From the NCBI GenBank assembly GCA_016717105.1, contig JADKGF010000032.1, positions 3,584 through 67,583 on the forward strand: a stretch of 64,000 bases of DNA, in the 5' to 3' direction. The notes under the pieces were generated by a model. That model did no database searches and had not been told where the DNA came from. It saw only the letters and a list, made by a program, of their open reading frames with translations. A program made the position numbers and the translations under genes. Source of the stretch: Saprospiraceae bacterium. GTDB taxonomy: Bacteria; Bacteroidota; Bacteroidia; Chitinophagales; Saprospiraceae. Of this stretch, positions 48,678-57,891 are shown in pieces; the stretch's first letter is position 1; each line of letters starts with the position of its first letter.

Positions 48678-49073
48678 ATGAAAGTACTAAAATCAAATAT
48701 AAATAGCCAAGAAAGATTTTTACTAAAGTCAGAAGTAACTTTGCCTCAAGCCATAAAAGCATCAGGAAGATTGATGATTCCTATTCCTGGTGGTTTTTGC
48801 TGTTGTATGTCTGATGAAATCTTGTATATGAAAGCGGAGAGTAATTATACAGAAATTTACTTTACCAATGGTACTAAAAAATTGCTTTCCAAGACGTTAA
48901 GAATTTTAGAAGACTTGCTCCCAGCCCATAAATTTTTTAGAGTGCATAAAAGTTATGTAGTCAATGCGTCGCATATAATCGAAGTAATGATGACAATGGA
49001 AACAAACGTTGTCAAACTTTCGAATGGTGCTACTTTGCCTATAAGCAGGGAGAAAAAACACTTATTTTATTGA
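48678..49073 (+). CDS. LytTR-type DNA-binding protein
   Basis: 131 residues from the ATG at 48678, 46 bp behind the large surface gene. The LytTR core is clear: GFCCCMSDEILYMKAESNYT, EIYFTNGTKKLLSKTLRIL, FFRVHKSYVVNASHIIEV and the final strand LSNGATLPISREKK. It lacks the coiled-coil N-part of the two paralogues at 18367 and 20544 and has no receiver domain. Because it follows a surface gene with a shared operator it may be cotranscribed and act on surface genes; this is inference. Confidence 0.8.
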   Translation: MKVLKSNINSQERFLLKSEVTLPQAIKASGRLMIPIPGGFCCCMSDEILYMKAESNYTEIYFTNGTKKLLSKTLRILEDLLPAHKFFRVHKSYVVNASHIIEVMMTMETNVVKLSNGATLPISREKKHLFY

Positions 49074-49111
49074 AATCCAATAAAATATAACTAGGATTTA
49101 AGTTTTAATAA

Positions 49112-49255
49112 TTATGCATTTTTAGGTTTATTTAAGGTGTAGGTGTCAAAACCTAGCCTTTTTCTTGTTTTTTCTATCACTGCGATGAATGGATCAAAAT
49201 TATCCGCTGTTGCACCTACAGGATACATCTTGATATCAAATTGTTTGTATTTCAA
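49112..49255 (-). CDS. Small conserved-looking ORF, function unknown
   Basis: The minus strand has a clean frame of 39-47 residues (ATG at 49228 or TTG at 49255) reading KYKQFDIKMYPVGATADNF and DPFIAVIEKTRKRLGFDTYT. Codon use and composition look like a real protein or the last part of one. An ORF on the other strand starts 4 bp away. Not recognised. Confidence 0.35.
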   Translation of the reverse strand: MKYKQFDIKMYPVGATADNFDPFIAVIEKTRKRLGFDTYTLNKPKNA

Positions 49256-49258
49256 TTA

Positions 49259-49414
49259 ATGAGTCTGATGAGCTCAAAATCGACCATTTCTTCACCTGTA
49301 AAACTGAAAGATGGTACATCTCAGGAAGTAGATCTTGGGAAATATTATATCGAAAACGGTAGGATGCTTATTACTGGTGCCAATGGCGAAAAATTACTTT
49401 TGACCAAGCTGTAA
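49259..49414 (+). CDS. Small ORF, function unknown
   Basis: 51 residues (MSLMSSKSTISSPVKLKDGT, then EVDLGKYYIENGRMLITGAN, ending KLLLTKL). The composition is protein-like but no family or ribosome binding site is evident. It is divergent to the small minus-strand frame and may be a remnant. Confidence 0.3.
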   Translation: MSLMSSKSTISSPVKLKDGTSQEVDLGKYYIENGRMLITGANGEKLLLTKL

Positions 49415-49449
49415 AAGAATGAAAACTTAAGTATGCTACGTAATTGGAG

Positions 49450-50182
49450 CTATTGAATGTAGAAATACCTCCAAATTTGAAATGTCGCTGTGAGCACGAT
49501 GACGCCTAGCACAATATATCGAAAAACCTTCTCAGACGTAACTTTCAATATTTGTTTACCAACAAAACTTCCTATGATACTGATACCGATCAGAAAGGGA
49601 ATCAGAAATAAAAATTGGCGGTCAAAATATCCATGGCTTATATATACTATGGCCCTGCTGAAGTCAACACCTAAATCGATTAAGGCAGAAGTCGCAATAA
49701 AAATATCTTTTGGTAATAGAAATGCCGACAAAGTGATACCACGGATAGCGCCACCAGTACCTGCAATCCCAGCCAAGAACCCAGATGCCATACCACCGAT
49801 AAACAGATTGGTGTCTGACTGAACTATTTTTTTATTGAAATTTACCATTAAATATACAGCCAAAAACACCAAAAGGACATTCATGGCCAACTCTATACTT
49901 TTGTAGGTAGGAAAGTCGTAGCCATGCGCCTATGATGACAAAGATGACAGCAGGAATGCCCAGTTTTAAAGCAATATCTTTTTTTATGCCATTCCTAAAC
50001 AGGGCAATCTTGGACAAATTGCTGAAAACATGAAATACTGCAGTGATACCGAGCACGCTTTTGAAATCAAAAAATAGCGATGCTACGGGTACAAATAGTA
50101 TGGACGATCCAAAACCTGAAACAGTTCCTAAGACCTCAGCGACAAATGCAAGAAAAATGAAAATATAATAATTTTCACTCAT
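49450..50182 (-). pseudogene. TauE/SafE (TSUP) sulfite-exporter-like permease, split by one frameshift
   Basis: Two overlapping frames join into one protein of about 243 residues with seven to eight membrane helices. The first (ATG at 50182) reads FIFLAFVAEVLGTVSGFGSS, the family's first repeat, to LRLSYLQ. After removing one A from the run near 49900 it continues SIELAMNVLLVFLAVYLM, GGMASGFLAGIAGTGGAIRG (second repeat) to the end at 49450. TSUP proteins export sulfite, sulfonates or similar anions; the substrate is unknown. The gene overlaps the upstream small gene by 4 bp. Probably intact in the organism. Confidence 0.75.
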
Positions 50183-50394
50183 TTATTTTCCTGTTTCATT
50201 TTATGTAGCCACATATACATAGTTACAATCCATGTGAATACAAACAAAATGATAATCAGTGTCTTATATTGTTTTACATATTCATGAAAGTACATTCCCA
50301 TTATTAAATATGCAGTGCCAATACAAATCTTAAGTGGGATAAATTCAAGATTTGACCAAGTGGTCTTTTTGTCGAAAATGTTCATATTAATCAT
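50179..50394 (-). CDS. Small two-helix membrane protein
   Basis: 71 residues with two membrane segments (IPLKICIGTAYLIMGMYF and TLIIILFVFTWIVTMYMWL). It overlaps the exporter downstream by 4 bp and the channel-like gene upstream by 8 bp, so the three are one operon. No family is recognised. Confidence 0.65.
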   Translation of the reverse strand: MINMNIFDKKTTWSNLEFIPLKICIGTAYLIMGMYFHEYVKQYKTLIIILFVFTWIVTMYMWLHKMKQENK

Positions 50395-50737
50395 TTTGGG
50401 TGGTATCTTCTATATGTAAGATATGTAATAACCGATGGACAATAGGTGTAAATACTATGGCTGTAATCGTCAAAAAAGTAACGCCGCTATACAGGGCATA
50501 CAGAGATGAAAATATCTTGGAGCTATCCGTTGTCATTTCATTGGTTGGTCCCATACCTGTCAGTATCAAACATGCCATTTGGAAACTATCGATCCACGAC
50601 AAATTCCCATAATAACGATATCCTATTACACCAATGATAATTGAAATCAGGATCAACAAAAAGGCAAAAAGGCTGTACCTAAGGAGCCGGATGGCAAATT
50701 TCTTATTGGATAAGATCTTTTGTGATTTATGTTCCAT
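50387..50737 (-). CDS. Two-helix ion-channel-like membrane protein
   Basis: 116 residues with the layout helix-pore loop-helix: LLRYSLFAFLLILISIIIGV, then SWIDSFQMACLILTGMGPT, then a second helix YALYSGVTFLTITAIVFTPI ending VHRLLHIL. The topology and the aromatic Trp before the pore helix resemble two-helix potassium channels, but the filter TVGYG is replaced by LTGMGP, so ion selectivity cannot be assumed. First gene of a three-gene operon with the exporter. Confidence 0.65.
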   Translation of the reverse strand: MEHKSQKILSNKKFAIRLLRYSLFAFLLILISIIIGVIGYRYYGNLSWIDSFQMACLILTGMGPTNEMTTDSSKIFSSLYALYSGVTFLTITAIVFTPIVHRLLHILHIEDTTQND

Positions 50738-50798
50738 ATAACTCCAAAATACGTGTATTACTTTACATCAATACCCAGTTTACCGATTTTGCGGGTAA

Positions 50799-51804
50799 TT
50801 ATTGTATAACGGCGCCGTATTTCTCTACAAATTCCTTCATGTCACGTACCATATCTCGTGATCCCATCGCAATAGATGAAGTCTGATGCAAAGAGTGGAT
50901 TTCCATCTCCATGACACGTTCCAGTTTGCAGGTCATAGCAGTACCACCAGCTTGTTCGATAAGGAAGGCCATTGGATAACATTCGTATAAGAGACGAAGT
51001 TTTCCTTTGGGATATTTTCGGGTATTTGGGTACAAAAATATACCACCTTGGAACATAATGCGGTGGATATCTGATACCATACTGCCGATGTACCTGAGTC
51101 TATAATTGAGGTCTGAACAATGGTCTATGTATCTTCGCATTTCAAGGTCAAATTTCAAGTAATATCCTTGATTTACGGAGTAGTAATTGCCAGCCTTTGG
51201 CATCTGGATATTGCGATGGGATAGACAAAACTCGCCGATACTTGGATCAAGGTAAAACCATTCACACCATTACCTGTGGTATAGACCAATAGGGTAGAGG
51301 TGCCGTAAAGTACATATCCTGCTGCAACCATTTCAGTACCTTTCTGCAAGAAGTCTTCCGATTTGCATGGTCCGTTGTCTGGACTTTTGCGCTTATACAC
51401 ACCAAAGATCGTCCCTACTGAGACATTGACATCGATATTGGATGATCCGTCCAATGGGTCCATCACAACGACATATTGTGCTTTGGAAGTATCATTGGAT
51501 TTAACGGGTATAAATTCCTGATTTTCCTCAGAAGCAATACCACAAACTTCGCCACTGTATGACAAAGTTTCTATAAATTTTTCATTGGCAAAGATGTCAA
51601 GCTTTGTACATCGTCACCGGTGGAGTTGGTACTGCCTTCTACACCTAGGATGTTTACCAATCCAGCTTTATTGACTTCCCTATTGACAATTTTGGCTGCG
51701 ATACCGATGTCGCGTAGCAAGCGACTGAAACTCCCTGATGAGCTTGGGTTTTCTTTTTCTGAGCGGATGATAAATTCATCGAGTGTAACAATTTTGTTGA
51801 ACAT
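50799..51804 (-). pseudogene. fbp: Fructose-1,6-bisphosphatase class I, split by two frameshifts
   Basis: Three frames in a row make one class I FBPase of about 335 residues, normal length. Piece 1 (ATG at 51804) reads FIIRSEKENPSSSGSFSRLL to GDDVQ; adding one A near 51604 gives KLDIFANEKFIETLSYSGEV. Piece 2 holds VMDPLDGSSNIDVNVSVGTI (metal and phosphate site). A second shift near 51243 leads to DPSIGEFCLSHRNIQMPKAG and piece 3 with KLRLLYECYPMAFLIEQAGG. It hydrolyses fructose-1,6-bisphosphate in gluconeogenesis. Both breaks are single bases, so the gene is most likely intact in the cell. Confidence 0.85.
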
Positions 51805-51897
51805 TTTGGTTGGGTTTTATTAGTGACGTAAATATAGAGAAAAAGAAATAATTTCTAAAAATTCTACTTTTAATTAACAATTTTCGATTTATTTGCT

Positions 51898-52659
51898 TTA
51901 CTCACAAGGCCAAACCCATTGGTCGAGTGCATAAGATTTGTTTTTAAAGCTGTAATGCCACCATTCTGTACGGATGGATCCGAATCCATATTTTTCCATG
52001 GTGCTACGTAGTATCCATCGGTGCCTTTTGACGGCATCTGTGTGAGCAGCATATCCATGATGTGCTTCTTTGCCGAAAAAGTCGAATGGTGTACCCATGT
52101 CTAGATCTCGTCCAGATTTATCTGTTAATGTAAGATCTATAGCAAGACCACGGCTGTGCATGCTGCCTTTATTTGGCGGTGTGACGTAGTTTGGATCCGG
52201 TACGATGTCCCAAAGTCGCTGCTGATATGGCCCGGGCCTGTAGCAATCAAAAATCCTAATCCCATAACCATACTTCTCTTTGAGTTCGTCACGTATCAAT
52301 CTCAATTGCTCCGCAGCTTCGGGCCTCATATAACATCGGGCACAATCGTAAATTTGTTTTTTTGTAAAATTGTCTGTGGATGCATATTTAAGATCCAAAA
52401 TGAATCCTTCATTTGATGTCAATTCTGACCAAGATTTTGAATTGGCTTTTGCCGGTTTAGCAGGTAAAGATTTTGTGGGCTCAGGGATATCTGTCAGCGT
52501 GTGTTTTGAAATGGTATCCGGTACTATATTTTCTATATTTTCTGGTATTTCTGTCTTTTCAGAATTTTTTGTAGGTTTGTTTTCTAGCTTTGGTGCCTCT
52601 TTGCAACTCTGTAAAATCAGAAAAAGCAAAATATATACTTGTGGTTTCAATGTATGCAA
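51898..52659 (-). CDS. D-alanyl-D-alanine dipeptidase (VanX/DdpX family), lipoprotein
   Basis: 253 residues; start TTG at 52659 (no ATG in frame before the signal). Signal with lipobox (ILLFLILQSCKEAP), a Lys/Glu/Thr-rich linker (about 20-75), then the M15D peptidase domain: RIFDCYRPGPYQQRLW, GSMHSRGLAIDLTL with the SxHxxGxAxD zinc motif, and TEWWHYS with the second zinc site. It cleaves D-Ala-D-Ala or related peptides in the periplasm; in this setting it is probably peptidoglycan turnover, not vancomycin resistance. Confidence 0.87.
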   Translation of the reverse strand: MHTLKPQVYILLFLILQSCKEAPKLENKPTKNSEKTEIPENIENIVPDTISKHTLTDIPEPTKSLPAKPAKANSKSWSELTSNEGFILDLKYASTDNFTKKQIYDCARCYMRPEAAEQLRLIRDELKEKYGYGIRIFDCYRPGPYQQRLWDIVPDPNYVTPPNKGSMHSRGLAIDLTLTDKSGRDLDMGTPFDFFGKEAHHGYAAHTDAVKRHRWILRSTMEKYGFGSIRTEWWHYSFKNKSYALDQWVWPCE

Positions 52660-52744
52660 TTGTATTTATCAGGAATATAAAATATCTTTAGGATTCAAGT
52701 AGTTGATAGTGATAAAAGTGAAATAAATTACTTATAATCAAAGG

Positions 52745-52752
52745 CAAAGATA
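52745..52752 (-). promoter_or_regulatory. -7 box TATCTTTG of the dipeptidase gene
   Basis: Minus-strand TATCTTTG about 86 bp upstream of the start at 52659; the region in between has no open frame. Confidence 0.45.
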
Positions 52753-52860
52753 TATGTTATTTTTGGAATATGAAAATTTATTATAAAGCTAATTTGGAGT
52801 TAATATTTTGCTCTGTTTATTATATTTACTTTCATATAGCAAATTGCAAATAAAATGGCA

Positions 52861-52890
52861 AAAAAAAAGCCCCACTTGTTGGTGGAGCTC
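52861..52890 (-). terminator. Factor-independent terminator of rplY
   Basis: On the minus strand AGCTCCACC-AACAA-GTGGGGCT is followed by a run of T, about 30 bp behind the rplY stop. Confidence 0.85.
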
Positions 52891-52918
52891 TTCTGTATCG
52901 TTCGTATAAAATGAATTA

Positions 52919-53527
52919 TTACTTCTTCTTCTTTGCGCCTTTTTCGTTTTCTTTGGCTGCCAAAGCTGCTGCTGCTTTCAAAGCTCTTGGGATCTCAATC
53001 AACGCCACAGGTGTAGCAGGATTGTTGATGATCTCAACACCATTAGGGATGATAACTTCTCTTACTCTCAATGCCTGACCAAGCTCAAGTTTAGAAATAT
53101 CTGCTTTCAATTCATCCACCAAAAACTCAGGTGTCGTTTTGATTTTGATTTTTCTCAATTGCTGGATCAACTTACCACCTACTTTTACACCCGGAGATAC
53201 GCCTTTGAATCTTAAAGGAATTTCAACTTTGATAGGTGTTTTATCTATAAGTCTCAGAAAGTCAATATGCAAAATTTGATCTGTAACCGGATGAAACTGC
53301 ACTGATTTGAGGATAGCTCTGTAGTGCTTACCGTCAATTTCTAAATCAGCCAACTTAAAATCAGGCGTATATATCAAATGTTTTACAGCAGCCGGAGTCA
53401 CTGTAAAATGAATTACATCATTTCCACCGTACATTACAGCGGGTATGTTTCCATTATTTCTATCTACTTTCGAACCTTTTTTACCAAACTCTGATCTGGT
53501 ATTTCCTTGAATTTCTACTGATGTCAT
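52919..53527 (-). CDS. rplY: 50S ribosomal protein L25/Ctc
   Basis: 202 residues, the long Ctc form: an N-terminal L25 domain (RSEFGKKGSKVDRNNGNIPA, HYRAILKSVQFHPVTDQILH) and a TL5-like C-terminal beta domain (EIPLRFKGVSPGVKVGGKLI to IPNGVEIINNPATPVALIEI) with a Lys/Ala-rich end. It binds 5S rRNA. Promoter box and terminator are both visible, so it is a single-gene unit. Confidence 0.95.
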   Translation of the reverse strand: MTSVEIQGNTRSEFGKKGSKVDRNNGNIPAVMYGGNDVIHFTVTPAAVKHLIYTPDFKLADLEIDGKHYRAILKSVQFHPVTDQILHIDFLRLIDKTPIKVEIPLRFKGVSPGVKVGGKLIQQLRKIKIKTTPEFLVDELKADISKLELGQALRVREVIIPNGVEIINNPATPVALIEIPRALKAAAALAAKENEKGAKKKK

Positions 53528-53562
53528 GTCTAAAATTAATTAGCGTTATTTCTAAAGAGCCG

Positions 53563-53570
53563 CAAAGATA
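53563..53570 (-). promoter_or_regulatory. -7 box TATCTTTG of rplY
   Basis: Minus-strand TATCTTTG, 36 bp upstream of the ATG at 53527. Confidence 0.65.
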
Positions 53571-53609
53571 AGGCTTTCAGTTATTTATTGTATATTAATA
53601 CGCATTTTT

Positions 53610-54965
53610 TTATATTGAATTTTCAATTTTAGTTATTTTCTCTTCAAACAAGGCTTTACTTTCCCTAGATTTTTTGAAATAGTAGAAAACCGGAATACCT
53701 ATCAACAAGATGATTACACCGATCCAAGATTCGGGATTCAGATCCAACAAAGTATTTAAAACAAAAGCTATCGTGACAATCAAATATACGATCGGAATCC
53801 AAGGATATAGCTTGAGTTTATATCCATTATTGGCTGTTTTCCTTTGTCTGAATATAAATATTGTACTCGTAGCAAGCGCCATAAAAACTATATCCATGAA
53901 TGTGACGAAGATGATAATTCTAGAAAAAGATCCCCAAATCAATATGAGCAAACTTGCCCATCCAGCCTGGAAAAGCATGGCTTTGTATGGTGTTTGAAAT
54001 CTTGGCGATACGTCGGCCAAAAAATTGAAAAAAATGCCATCTTTTGCCATAGCATAATAAATGCGTGGTGCAGACATTGTATATATTGCTATAGTTCCGA
54101 ATATAGAAATGCTGATGATGATCGAGACCATTTTTCCACCATGTAGATATACTGCTGCCAATGCATCACCGGCTACACGTTCACTTTCAGACATTTGTTC
54201 GGTTGGTAGTAGGATCATATATGAAATGATAATCAATACATAGACTACAGTGACTGTGATGGTAGAAAAAAACAAAGCTTTTGGCACAGTAGTTTGTGGA
54301 TTGATTGCTTCTCCAGAAAGATAAGTGGCATGGTGCCATCCACCCATTGACCAAAATACACCAGTGAAAGCCAGCAGCATATTGGTCATTAGATTATTGG
54401 GAATATCAGCGGATAAATCAAGTTGGATACTGTGTTGTACATTGGGCAAGTATGTGAATCCAACTATGATAATCATCACAATAGCCATGAGTTTTAATCC
54501 TGTAAAGAGAGATGATAATTGTTGGCTTGTGTTGACGCCAAAAATATTGACAACAGTCAAAAGCCATATGGTACCAATTGCTATCATGGATTTTTCAGTG
54601 TCATCTACAGGTAAGAAAAATTTCAAAAAATCTGCAAGTGCTAGTCCAAGCGCTGCCAAAGCCCCTGTATTCACAATCAAAAGTATGATCCAACCATACA
54701 GAAAACCAGCCATATCGCCATAGGCATGCTTCAAATATACATAAACGCCGCCTTCTTTTGGGTACGTGGCACCCAGTTCTGAAAATGTCAAAGCACCCAA
54801 AAATGCTACAAGTCCACCGATAATCCATGTAAGCAAGACATAACCATGATGCGGCAAAGTCGCCATCGTATCTGCCGGCGTCACAAAGATACCAGAACCG
54901 ATACAGGCACCAATCGCTATCATCGTAAGGCCTCTTGTATTGAGCACTTTTTTTAATTCCGCCAT
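53610..54965 (-). CDS. APC-family amino-acid permease
   Basis: 451 residues with twelve membrane helices. The first helix carries the substrate-binding turn IGACIGSGIFVTPADTM; GALTFSELGATYPKEGGVYV is the second conserved block and GWHHATYLSGEAINPQTTVP, with YLSGE, the LAT/cationic-type helix-6 region. It probably exchanges or imports neutral amino acids by proton or exchange coupling; substrate not predictable. Single gene. Confidence 0.88.
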   Translation of the reverse strand: MAELKKVLNTRGLTMIAIGACIGSGIFVTPADTMATLPHHGYVLLTWIIGGLVAFLGALTFSELGATYPKEGGVYVYLKHAYGDMAGFLYGWIILLIVNTGALAALGLALADFLKFFLPVDDTEKSMIAIGTIWLLTVVNIFGVNTSQQLSSLFTGLKLMAIVMIIIVGFTYLPNVQHSIQLDLSADIPNNLMTNMLLAFTGVFWSMGGWHHATYLSGEAINPQTTVPKALFFSTITVTVVYVLIIISYMILLPTEQMSESERVAGDALAAVYLHGGKMVSIIISISIFGTIAIYTMSAPRIYYAMAKDGIFFNFLADVSPRFQTPYKAMLFQAGWASLLILIWGSFSRIIIFVTFMDIVFMALATSTIFIFRQRKTANNGYKLKLYPWIPIVYLIVTIAFVLNTLLDLNPESWIGVIILLIGIPVFYYFKKSRESKALFEEKITKIENSI

Positions 54966-55114
54966 ATAAAATACCTATTTTTTTTGTAAAAATTCCATAA
55001 AGTTAATCGTACATCCAAAAATAAATGCTATTATTGGAATTTTAATTTGATCATTTGGTACATTTTGTTTTCGTACATATTAAAGCGGTACTACACTACA
55101 CAATCCAATGTCGG

Positions 55115-56349
55115 ATTCTGTGGGTTATATTGCTTGTTTTTTCAAATGAACTAAAGGGACAGTTTACTACATATCACGAAAATGGCAATGGAGAAAAAGG
55201 TAGAAATACCTTTTGAGTACATCAACGGGTTTATCGTTGTGGATATCATTTTCGAAAAAGTATTGCCACTCAAATTTATCTTAGATACCGGTGCTGAAAA
55301 TACGATATTATTGAAAAGAACTTATACCGATTTGCTCAAGACTCCTTGTAGAAAGAGAATAAAATTGATGGGGTTCAGATCTAAGCAAAGAAGTGTATGC
55401 CACGATTTGTAATAGCACCTACATCCAAATGATCAATCTCCAACCTGTGAGACATAATGTCATAGTATTGGAAGAAGATTTTTTGTATTTGGAAGAATAT
55501 ACAGGTACTAAGATAGATGGTATATTGGGTGTATCTTTTTTTAGAGATATGGTGGTGAAATTAGATTATAAGATGAAGATTTTGACCTTGTATAGACCAG
55601 AAAAATTTTCAGCAAAAAGATTTAAAGATTATCAGGTTTTTGATATCGAATTGCACCACCACAAACCATATCTAAACTGCATAACAGAAGTAAATCAAGG
55701 CGCGCCTTTGCAGACCAAGCTACTTTTGGATACTGGTGCGGGACTTTCGGCATTATTCCACGATAACACAGATTCATTGATGAAGCTCAAGAATTTTATG
55801 ATTAAAGGCAATTTGGGCAAGGGTTTGGGTGGAAATATCGAAGGCTACATGGGCAAAATCCATCGTTTGCAATTGGGCGACATTCATTTCGAAAATATGA
55901 TAAGTAGTTTTCAAGCTTTAAATGAAGAAGTGCTCAAAGAAGAAAAAGTAGTTCGCAATGGCCTATTGGGCAATATGTTATTCGAGCGTTTTCATGTCAT
56001 TTTCGATTTTAGAAATAAAAAATTGTACCTGAAGCCTCTGAAAAATTATAATAAGGAATTTGAGTTTGATAAAAGCGGATTGACGGTTTTTGCTTATGGT
56101 GAGAATCTGGACAAATTCTATATAAAATATGTCATCGAAAATTCACCAGGCGAAATTGCTGGCTTATTGCCCGGTGATATCATCCTTAAGATTGGTTGTT
56201 TTTCATATAGATGGTATGATCTAAAAAAGGTCAATAAGATATTGAGTGGAAAGACTGGAAAAGTCATAAAACTAAGGATCAAACGTGGCAATGAGATTTT
56301 GAACAAGGAAATAACTTTGAAGGAATTATTCGAAAATACAAAAACATAA
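55115..56349 (+). CDS. Secreted retropepsin-like aspartyl protease with PDZ domain, two frameshifts
   Basis: The sequence reads from a signal peptide (WVILLVFSNELKGQ, start codon not certain) through QFTTYHENGNGEK to a frame shift at the A run near 55193, then VEIPFEYINGFIVV and the first active-site motif LKFILDTGAENTIL. A second shift (GGGG near 55370, one G too many) leads to SDLSKEVYATI and the rest, with a second motif TKLLLDTGAGLSALF and a C-terminal PDZ domain (about the last 90 residues; NSPGEIAGLLPGDIILKIG). Two DTG motifs in one chain suggest an intramolecular dimer. Such proteins are frequent in Bacteroidota; the target is unknown. Confidence 0.75.
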
Positions 56350-56442
56350 AAAGACAGAAGGTATCCTTTTTGTCCTTATGTATTTGATGTATATTGGCTT
56401 TCAAGTTTATCAATTGCAGCAATAAAAGGAAGTAAGATTCAA

Positions 56443-57345
56443 TCAAAGATGCAAATCAGCTTTGATTCTCAATAATTCTTCTTTCAACTTCGCATAATTT
56501 GGTGCTGAAAGTGGTGAAAGCGGCAATCTGACTTCATTTGGTTACAGAAACCCAAAACTTCCATGGCAGATTTGATACCTACAGGATTACCTTCGACATA
56601 GAGCCATTTATGGAGATCGTAGGTCTTGAAGTTGAGTGATCTAGCTGCGTAATAATCCTGATCAAGTGCAAAGTTTATCATCTGACTGAAGGCTTTAGGC
56701 AAAGCATTGGCCATCACGGATATGACACCATCGCCACCTACGGCAGTCATAGCGAGTGCCACTTCATCATCACCAGAGGTCACAATGAAATGGTCAGGTT
56801 TGTTTTTAATAATTCTTGTGGTTTGGATCAAATCTCCAGATGCTTCTTTGATACCTACAAAGTTCTTGCTAGCTTCAGCCAGCCTTACGGTGGTTTCCCA
56901 TTCTATATTTGATCGAGTACGACCTGGTACATTATAGATGATAATGGGCACAGGGCTCACTTCAGCTAATGCCATGTAATGTCTGTAAATGCCTTCTTGT
57001 GATGGTTTGATATAGGCTGGACTTGATGATAAAATAGGCTGCGACGCCGTCAAAATTATAATCTTTTATCTTTTTGACAAGTTCTTTAGTATCATTACCA
57101 CCAAAATTTCCGGCTACTAGTGGTACTCTGTTATTGATATGTTTGATACAAAAATCTAGGATATCACGAGCTTCAGCTTCGTTTAAAGTGGCTGTCTCAC
57201 CGGTAGATCCCAAGGCAACGATGTAATTTACACCACCATTGATCACATGGTCTATAATATTTGCCAATGATGGATAATCTACTTCATTGTCTTTGAATGG
57301 TGTGATAATGGCGACACCTGTACCTATAAATCGCTGGTCTTTCAT
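56443..57345 (-). pseudogene. dapA: 4-hydroxy-tetrahydrodipicolinate synthase, split by two frameshifts
   Basis: Piece 1 (ATG at 57345) reads FIGTGVAIITPFKDNEVDY, ALGSTGETATL and ends near 57045. Piece 2 carries SSSPAYIKPSQEGIYRHY, IIYNVPGRTRSN (catalytic Tyr) and FVGIKEASGDLIQT (Schiff-base Lys). After a last shift near 56543 the real end is EVRLPLSPLSAPNYAKLKEE and ADLHL with TGA at 56443-56445. About 300 residues in total, normal for DapA. It condenses pyruvate and aspartate semialdehyde for lysine and diaminopimelate. It closes an operon with accA and the DUF6913 gene; probably intact in the cell. Confidence 0.85.
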
Positions 57346-57367
57346 TTTGTATTATTTTATGGCAATC

Positions 57368-57880
57368 TTAGTTGATCGCTTTGATGATTTTTTTTAACTG
57401 GTCGTCAGTGGTTTCATTTTCTGCGGAATCCACGGTGATATTAAAGTACTTTTCTGCGTGTTCGATTGAAGGACCTATCAAGAATTTGGACTGTGCATGA
57501 GCTACAATATACTCGAAATGTGGCAACATTTTTTTTGTCAAAATAATCATTAAGTCAAATTTATAATTGATAAACTCTTCGATTTTTTCTCCAAAGGGCT
57601 TGCCTGTCCAAGTGATATTTTTGAGATTGTATGCATTGTAATCTATATTGTCCAATGGCAATGCATTGTCAATAAAAGCCAACGACTTTATTTCTCTGCC
57701 ATTGTCACCTGAGATAGATTTTTTAAACTTGTGGACGATTTTCCTTTCATCTTCAGACGTACCATCAAAAAGGATGCAGATAGATTGAAGTGGATTGATG
57801 CCTCGTTGTTCCTGTGTTTGACTTCGGGCATTTTTCTTAAAATCACGATAGAAAAACCATTGTTTTATTTTTTCAAACAT
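57368..57880 (-). CDS. DUF6913-family protein
   Basis: 170 residues. The N-terminal segment (KIKQWFFYRDFKKNARSQT) and the core SICILFDGTSEDERKIVHKF with FDLMIILTKKMLPHFEYIVA match the DUF6913 family known only from Bacteroidota. Function unknown. It lies 11 bp behind accA and 22 bp before dapA, the conserved place near these genes. Confidence 0.75.
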   Translation of the reverse strand: MFEKIKQWFFYRDFKKNARSQTQEQRGINPLQSICILFDGTSEDERKIVHKFKKSISGDNGREIKSLAFIDNALPLDNIDYNAYNLKNITWTGKPFGEKIEEFINYKFDLMIILTKKMLPHFEYIVAHAQSKFLIGPSIEHAEKYFNITVDSAENETTDDQLKKIIKAIN

Positions 57881-57891
57881 GCGCTATCAGA

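Noticed and set aside
50799..51804. True loss of fructose-bisphosphatase
   Set aside because: Only two single-base shifts, each beside a short run, with full conservation on both sides; sequencing error is far more likely.
51898..52659. Vancomycin-resistance determinant
   Set aside because: VanX family membership is clear, but there is no vanA/vanH-like neighbour and this organism appears Gram-negative; a role in peptidoglycan turnover is more plausible.
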